Shown here piece by piece: positions 38,601-44,600 of a stretch of DNA of 64,000 bases. The DNA is from Planococcus citri (Eukaryota; Arthropoda; Insecta; Hemiptera; Pseudococcidae): contig NC_088679.1 in NCBI RefSeq assembly GCF_950023065.1, forward strand, positions 40,548,001 through 40,612,000, written 5' to 3'. The position numbers and the translations under genes are program-made. The stretch's first letter is position 1; each line of letters opens with the position of its first letter. The notes beneath the pieces were generated by a model. It searched no databases and was not told the DNA's origin. It saw nothing but the letters and a program-made list of their open reading frames with translations.

Positions 38601-41600
38601 AGAAAAGTCTCGAAAAAGATTCAAGTGTGCTCTGTTTTTCTTAAATACGTAAACGTGAGAAATGTAGTATTCTGAAGTATCGCGAGATGGATCCTGTAGT
38701 TATGTATTTTTGAAACATGGTCCAATGTGAAATTTAATCTCTTTTCAAATTTTTATAGTTCATTGAGCTTTTAATGATTTTTAAAAATTAAAAAAAAAAA
38801 TTGTCATATTTTAACTCTGGAACTTGGATAAAATGAAAATGGACATTATTTTTCACGTATGTATAAGAATACGGCTATAGGACATTTGCGCACACCTATT
38901 GTTTGAAGGAGAAAATTGTAGGACATTTGCGCACACTTTTATAACAATAGGACGAGAAATGATCAATGGATTTTTTCGGAAAACAGGACATTAGCGCACA
39001 ATGTTCAGGGGTTTCAAAAATGTTGACGAAAATAACCACCCAACTACTAATCAAACCACCATCGATTGGTCTTCATTCTTCAACCCTCCCCGGGGATTGG
39101 TAGGATGGGGGGGGGGTGCTTGATTTTTCAAGTAACACACAACTCAATCATGTATTTGATAAACGAATTTGGACGTGTGATGTATGTATGTATTGAGTAG
39201 TATGTTTTTGAGGGCACTGAATAAGAATATGAACTTATTTTCTGGTTCTAATGCATCAAAGCCACTCTGTGTCCCAAAAAGGGGACCAAAATTTTGAAAA
39301 ATTGTGAAAAGTCGTGTGATACTATGGAATGGTATGTTTTCCGGGGTTGCTGAGAACGAATATGAATGAACTTATTTTCGGGTCGAACCCCTCAATGTCC
39401 CTCTTTGCCCCAAAAAGGGAGCCAACCTTTTAAAAAGTCGTGAAAAGTCGAGTGATATATCGAATGGTTTGTTTTCGAGGTCGCTGAGTACGAATATGAA
39501 CTTATTTTTTCATTTTAATGCTCACTTAAATAAAATATTTCCTCGTTTGGGAACCACTGCCGAAAACGCATTAAGTGTGCGCAAATGTCCCTCGTTTGAC
39601 AGGTGTGCGCAAGTGTCCTATAACTTTTTAAACGAAAGGGAAAGTGTGCGCAAATGTCCTTTTACCAAGAATACTTTCAAATTATTTTTTTAAATCCTGG
39701 TTTCATTTTTGTTTAGCTCCCAGCGGACCTCCCAGAGAAGTAAAAGTATCAGCAAAAAGTTCGACGGAATTGAACGTAACTTGGGAAAGTCCAGCAAAAG
39801 ATTTATGGAACGGAAACCTACTTGGTTATAATGTCGGTTATCAAGAAATTTCCGATACAGTATTGCAATCCACTCCAAATGGTACATCTTCACCTTTGCA
39901 ATATAGTATGAAAACGGTGGACATTGGTTCGGATTTTGGTGGTCATACTATCATTACTGGATTGAATATGTACTCTATGTACAGCATCATAGTGCAAGCG
40001 TTCAATAGTCGCGGACCTGGTCCATTTTCTGACCCTATCAGCGCACGAACCGATGAAGGAGGTTAGTCCTTGTAGTCGAAGCACATAATACCATATAAAA
40101 AAAATTATTTTCAGCACCAAAATTACATATTTTATTGGTATTTTGTTCCATCAGTTCCCAGCGTACCGCCGGAAAATGTGAAATGCATGGCTTTAACTTC
40201 GCAAAGTATTCAGATCTCGTGGAATCCTCCAGTTGCCGAAGGTCAAAATGGTGTAATTCAAGGGTATAAGGTCTTCTATCAACCTGCTGAAGATTGGTAT
40301 GGTAAGTAAATTCAATCAACCAGCAGTCGATCTTTACTGTTTTTGTTTTTCAATTATTGATAAAATTTAATGTGTGATTTTGCAGAAAAAAATGACTACG
40401 TTACCAAAACGGTCACCCCTCTTGTTACAACAATTGGTGGCCTGATGAAATACACCAATTATAGTTTTTTTGTTCGCGCCTACACGAAACCCGGAGACGG
40501 GGTTAAAAGTAATCCAGTTTATTGTCGTACCGAAGAAGATGGTAATTTAATTTTTAATCGCATCTTAAATTGAATATTACTTAAGCATAAGCTCATCATA
40601 AACGTTTAAATTACAGTACCAATGGCTCCAGCAGGAATCAAAGCTTATCCTAGCTCAACTAATAAAATTATCATATCTTGGCTACCTCCACTGCATAAAA
40701 ATGGCGAATTAACTGGCTACACTTTCTATATGGCTTTAAGAAGCGGCGGCAAAGAAGTCAGTATAATAATTTCTGCTAAACGATTCGATGATTTTTGGTT
40801 TAAAATCTAATACACGTGTAAAATATGTAGGAAGAAACACATAAACGAAAATTTCAAGAGTCTGTAACACATCATGAAATAGCTCGATCTCTGGAAACCG
40901 CTACCTATCAGTTTTGGGTGACAGCTTCTACCAAAGTGGGCGAAGGAGAAAGTACAGCTGTGATTACAGTTCCTCCTTCTTTAAAAGGTTCTTCATTATC
41001 ATCTCCTATGAATGATGGTCTATCATACGTACCTCTACCTACATATATCAACTTCGGCCACATTTTATTATAAATTTTCTGTTTCACAGTTTCTGCTCGA
41101 ATTTTATCTTTTAGTCAACAAATCATAACGCCGTGGAAAAAAAATATCACGTTACCGTGTCAAAAAGTTGGCAACCCCGTTCCTAAACTTGTATGGAAAT
41201 TACGTGGTAAAGTGTTCAAATCAGGTGAAAGATTCGAGGTAGGCATAAAAACAATGAAAATTAATTTTAATGTAGCAAATTCTGCGCAATAATCACACCC
41301 TTCCCGTCCTCCTGCAGCCTTTCTTCCCCCTCACCTCATTCCTAATATATTGATTTTTGAAAAATACATCTTGATTAAAGATTTCTCTCCTACCTACTTT
41401 GGTTATTAAAATTAAAGTACATTATGTATGTACTACCTACGTACGTCGTACGTAGTTCGTTTGTTACCTACAATGACTTTATCAACTTACCTACCTCTTT
41501 TAGATCAATAAAGATGGCTCCCTGATTATTTATGATATCCAAAGAACTGACGGTAGTAATTACACTTGCTATGTGGAAAACATTCATGGAAAAGACGAAA

Positions 41601-44600
41601 TAATATACAGCATAATTGTTCGAGGTTGGTAAAGCGATTTATTTAATTTTACACATAGAAAATGATGATTTCAAAACAAAAAAGGTACCTAATTCAATTG
41701 GATTCATCTGCCATAGGACAACTTTTTTTACTGATATGAAAATTTTCAAATGTGTCGCTGACTTCACTTAGGTGATTTTTTCGACATCTTCGCCATTTTC
41801 GTTGTCGTTAAGTAATTTTTTTCTTCGTTAAAATAGTACATTACCTGAGTCAATTTTTTTTAGTGCAGAAAATTTTTTTGTCCGGGAACGCTTTACTCTT
41901 GGTCGTAACTATTAATGACATCCTTTCACTAATAGGCACCTCTACCAGTCTACCTACCTCACCAACTCTTAATTTAATTAATGATGAGTACTTGTGATTT
42001 CTTGTAATGAAAATTTGCCAAGTTGAAATGTTTCTATTTCAGAACCACCCGACCCACCTGAACTTACAGTTGTAAATGAAGACACTGATAGCTTACAATT
42101 GGCCTGGAAGGATACAGCACAGCCAGATATACCAGTATTAGGTAAATTTCTACAAATTTGTAAATTTTTTTAAATGAAGAAAAAAATTTAGATTCAATGA
42201 GAGAAATGTATGTATCTATACCTATATTCCATTTCCAACGTAATTTAAATTCGTTCACTTTTTTTCTCGAAACAAGTGCACGTAGATATCTGTTTAGAAA
42301 AATTAGAAATAAGTAGGTAAATGATTTTTTAAAAAAACAAAAAAAACTTACAATAATTATAAAAATTTTAATCGTAGAAAATTGTTTTAAAAATCTTAAA
42401 AGAAAATAAAAAACACGTAAAATAGACCAAAAATCCACTTTTTGACCCTGGGGTCAAATAGGATTGGAAGGTTGAAACCTACAAAAGGCACTTCGGATAC
42501 ATCCTCTCAATATACTGTGAAAATTTGGACCCTCTATGTCAATTTGGAGGGGCTACACGCTGTCTGAATAATTGAAAAACACGTAAAATATTTTTTAAAA
42601 ATCCACTTTTTTGACCCTGGAAAGAGGTCAAAGAGGGTTGGAAAGTTGAAACCTGCAATTATCACTCATGGGGCACCCTCTCATTGTATGCTGAGAATTT
42701 GGACCTTCTAGATCAATTTTAGGGGTGAAGGGGTCAAAAACTGGGGTCAAATGTGGTTTTTCCCACCTTAATTGGGGTGGGGATGATCTAGGAAGTTGAA
42801 ATTTGGATATGTTGATTACAATGAGGGTACTGACCAATGGTATGATTTTGGACCCTTTTCATCTATTTGGGGTCATATTATTCCCCTCCAAAAAAATGAC
42901 CTTTCTGTAAAAATGAGATTGGAAGGTTGAAACATGCAAAAGACACTTTAAGTACATCCTCCCATTGTACTGTGAGAATTTGGACCCTTTAGGTCAATTT
43001 GGAGGGGCTGTAGGCCGTCTGAAAAATTGAAAAACACGTAAAATAGACCAAAAATCCACTTTTTGACCCTGGAGAGAGGTCAAATAGGGTTGGAAGGTTG
43101 AAACCTAAAATAATCACTCATGGGGCACCCTCCCATTGTATTCTGAAAATTTGGACCTTCTAGATCAATTTTAGGGGTAAGGGGGTCAAAAATTAGAGTT
43201 AAATGTGGTTTTTCTTACCTTAAATGGGGTGGGGATGACCTAGGAAGCTGAAATTTGGATATGTTGATCACAATGAGGGTACTGACCAATGGGTATGATT
43301 TTGGACCTTTTTCATCAATTTGGAATCATATTATGCTCCTCCAAAAAAATGACCTTTCTGCAATTTTCAACTTTGACCCTCCGAACTGCGGGGGTCAATT
43401 CTAGGTCCTAAAAGAACCCCATTCCCTAAGTTTGAGTTGATTTGATCAATTAGAGCAGATTCCAGGTCATAAAATGTAAAAATGACCAGCGTGCTGAAAC
43501 TTATAAATAATATACAAAATATATAAAATCTGACACACCGGGAATCGTCTAGTTTGAGCTCAAAACGCCGAGAACTATCAAAATTTTTGACCCCCGACCT
43601 TTTTATCCAAAGTTGGGCCTACCGCAATAGCCATCATTTTTTACAAAAATTTGGCTAAAAAGGGAAATTGGAGAAGTTGAAAAATAAGAGCTACATTAAG
43701 AATGTAAAAATTTTGATAAATAATTTTAAAAACATTTTTATCGCCTCGGAAACATCGACTTTCATAGGTATTTTGATAAAAAGCCAATGTTCGAAAAAAA
43801 CATACTTACGTATGTAGTAAGTACTATTTACTAATTTTAATATTTTTTGAAATTCAAAACCTTGAGAAATACCTATGTTTAAAAAACAGATTTTTGACTC
43901 TTTTGAATAGATGGGATTGTGCGACACTGTTATACCCTTACCCTATCAAAACACCCTGCAATAAAATTTTACTCGCGTTCAATTTGCTACCCTAATAAAA
44001 AGTTCATTACTACTTTCTTTTTCAAACTGCGCTTGTCCCTTTCATTTTCAAGATAGGCAACTTGTTCATCTGAAGATTTTTCAGTGCTAGTTGTGCTTGC
44101 TCCCATTCTTACAATTAACTTATTTTCAATGGTTTTTGTTTTTAGGTTATGTGATAAATTATAAAAGAGATCATGGAGATTGGGAGGAAATACAAATAGA
44201 CTCCAAGACTGATACGTACTTATTGCGCAATTTATGGTGTGGTACCAAGTATCAATTATACATGACAGCCTACAATAAGATTGGTACCGGCTTACCTTGT
44301 GATATTGTTACCGCTTATACCAAAGGATCGGGTAAAAAACTAATATTGTGTTTAATTTCGCAAAATGTATGTACCTATAAATAAAATCGTTATGGTTTTT
44401 GCCAACAGTACCTGTATCGCCTGTCGGGGTACAGCAAGGTATGACCTATAACACAACAGCAGCTGGTGTTTGGCTGGATATGTGGAATGATGGAGGATGC
44501 AGCATACTCTATTTTATCGTTGAATACAAGAAAGAAATGGACGGTGAATGGAAAGTTAGCCCAAAACCGGTGTCTCCGAGTGATAGAATTTACGTTATTT

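Noticed and set aside
40761..40830. Alternative donor GTATAA for the first FN3-4 exon
   Set aside because: It joins to the next exon in a frame that stops after a few codons, whereas GTCAGT at 40757 keeps the domain intact.
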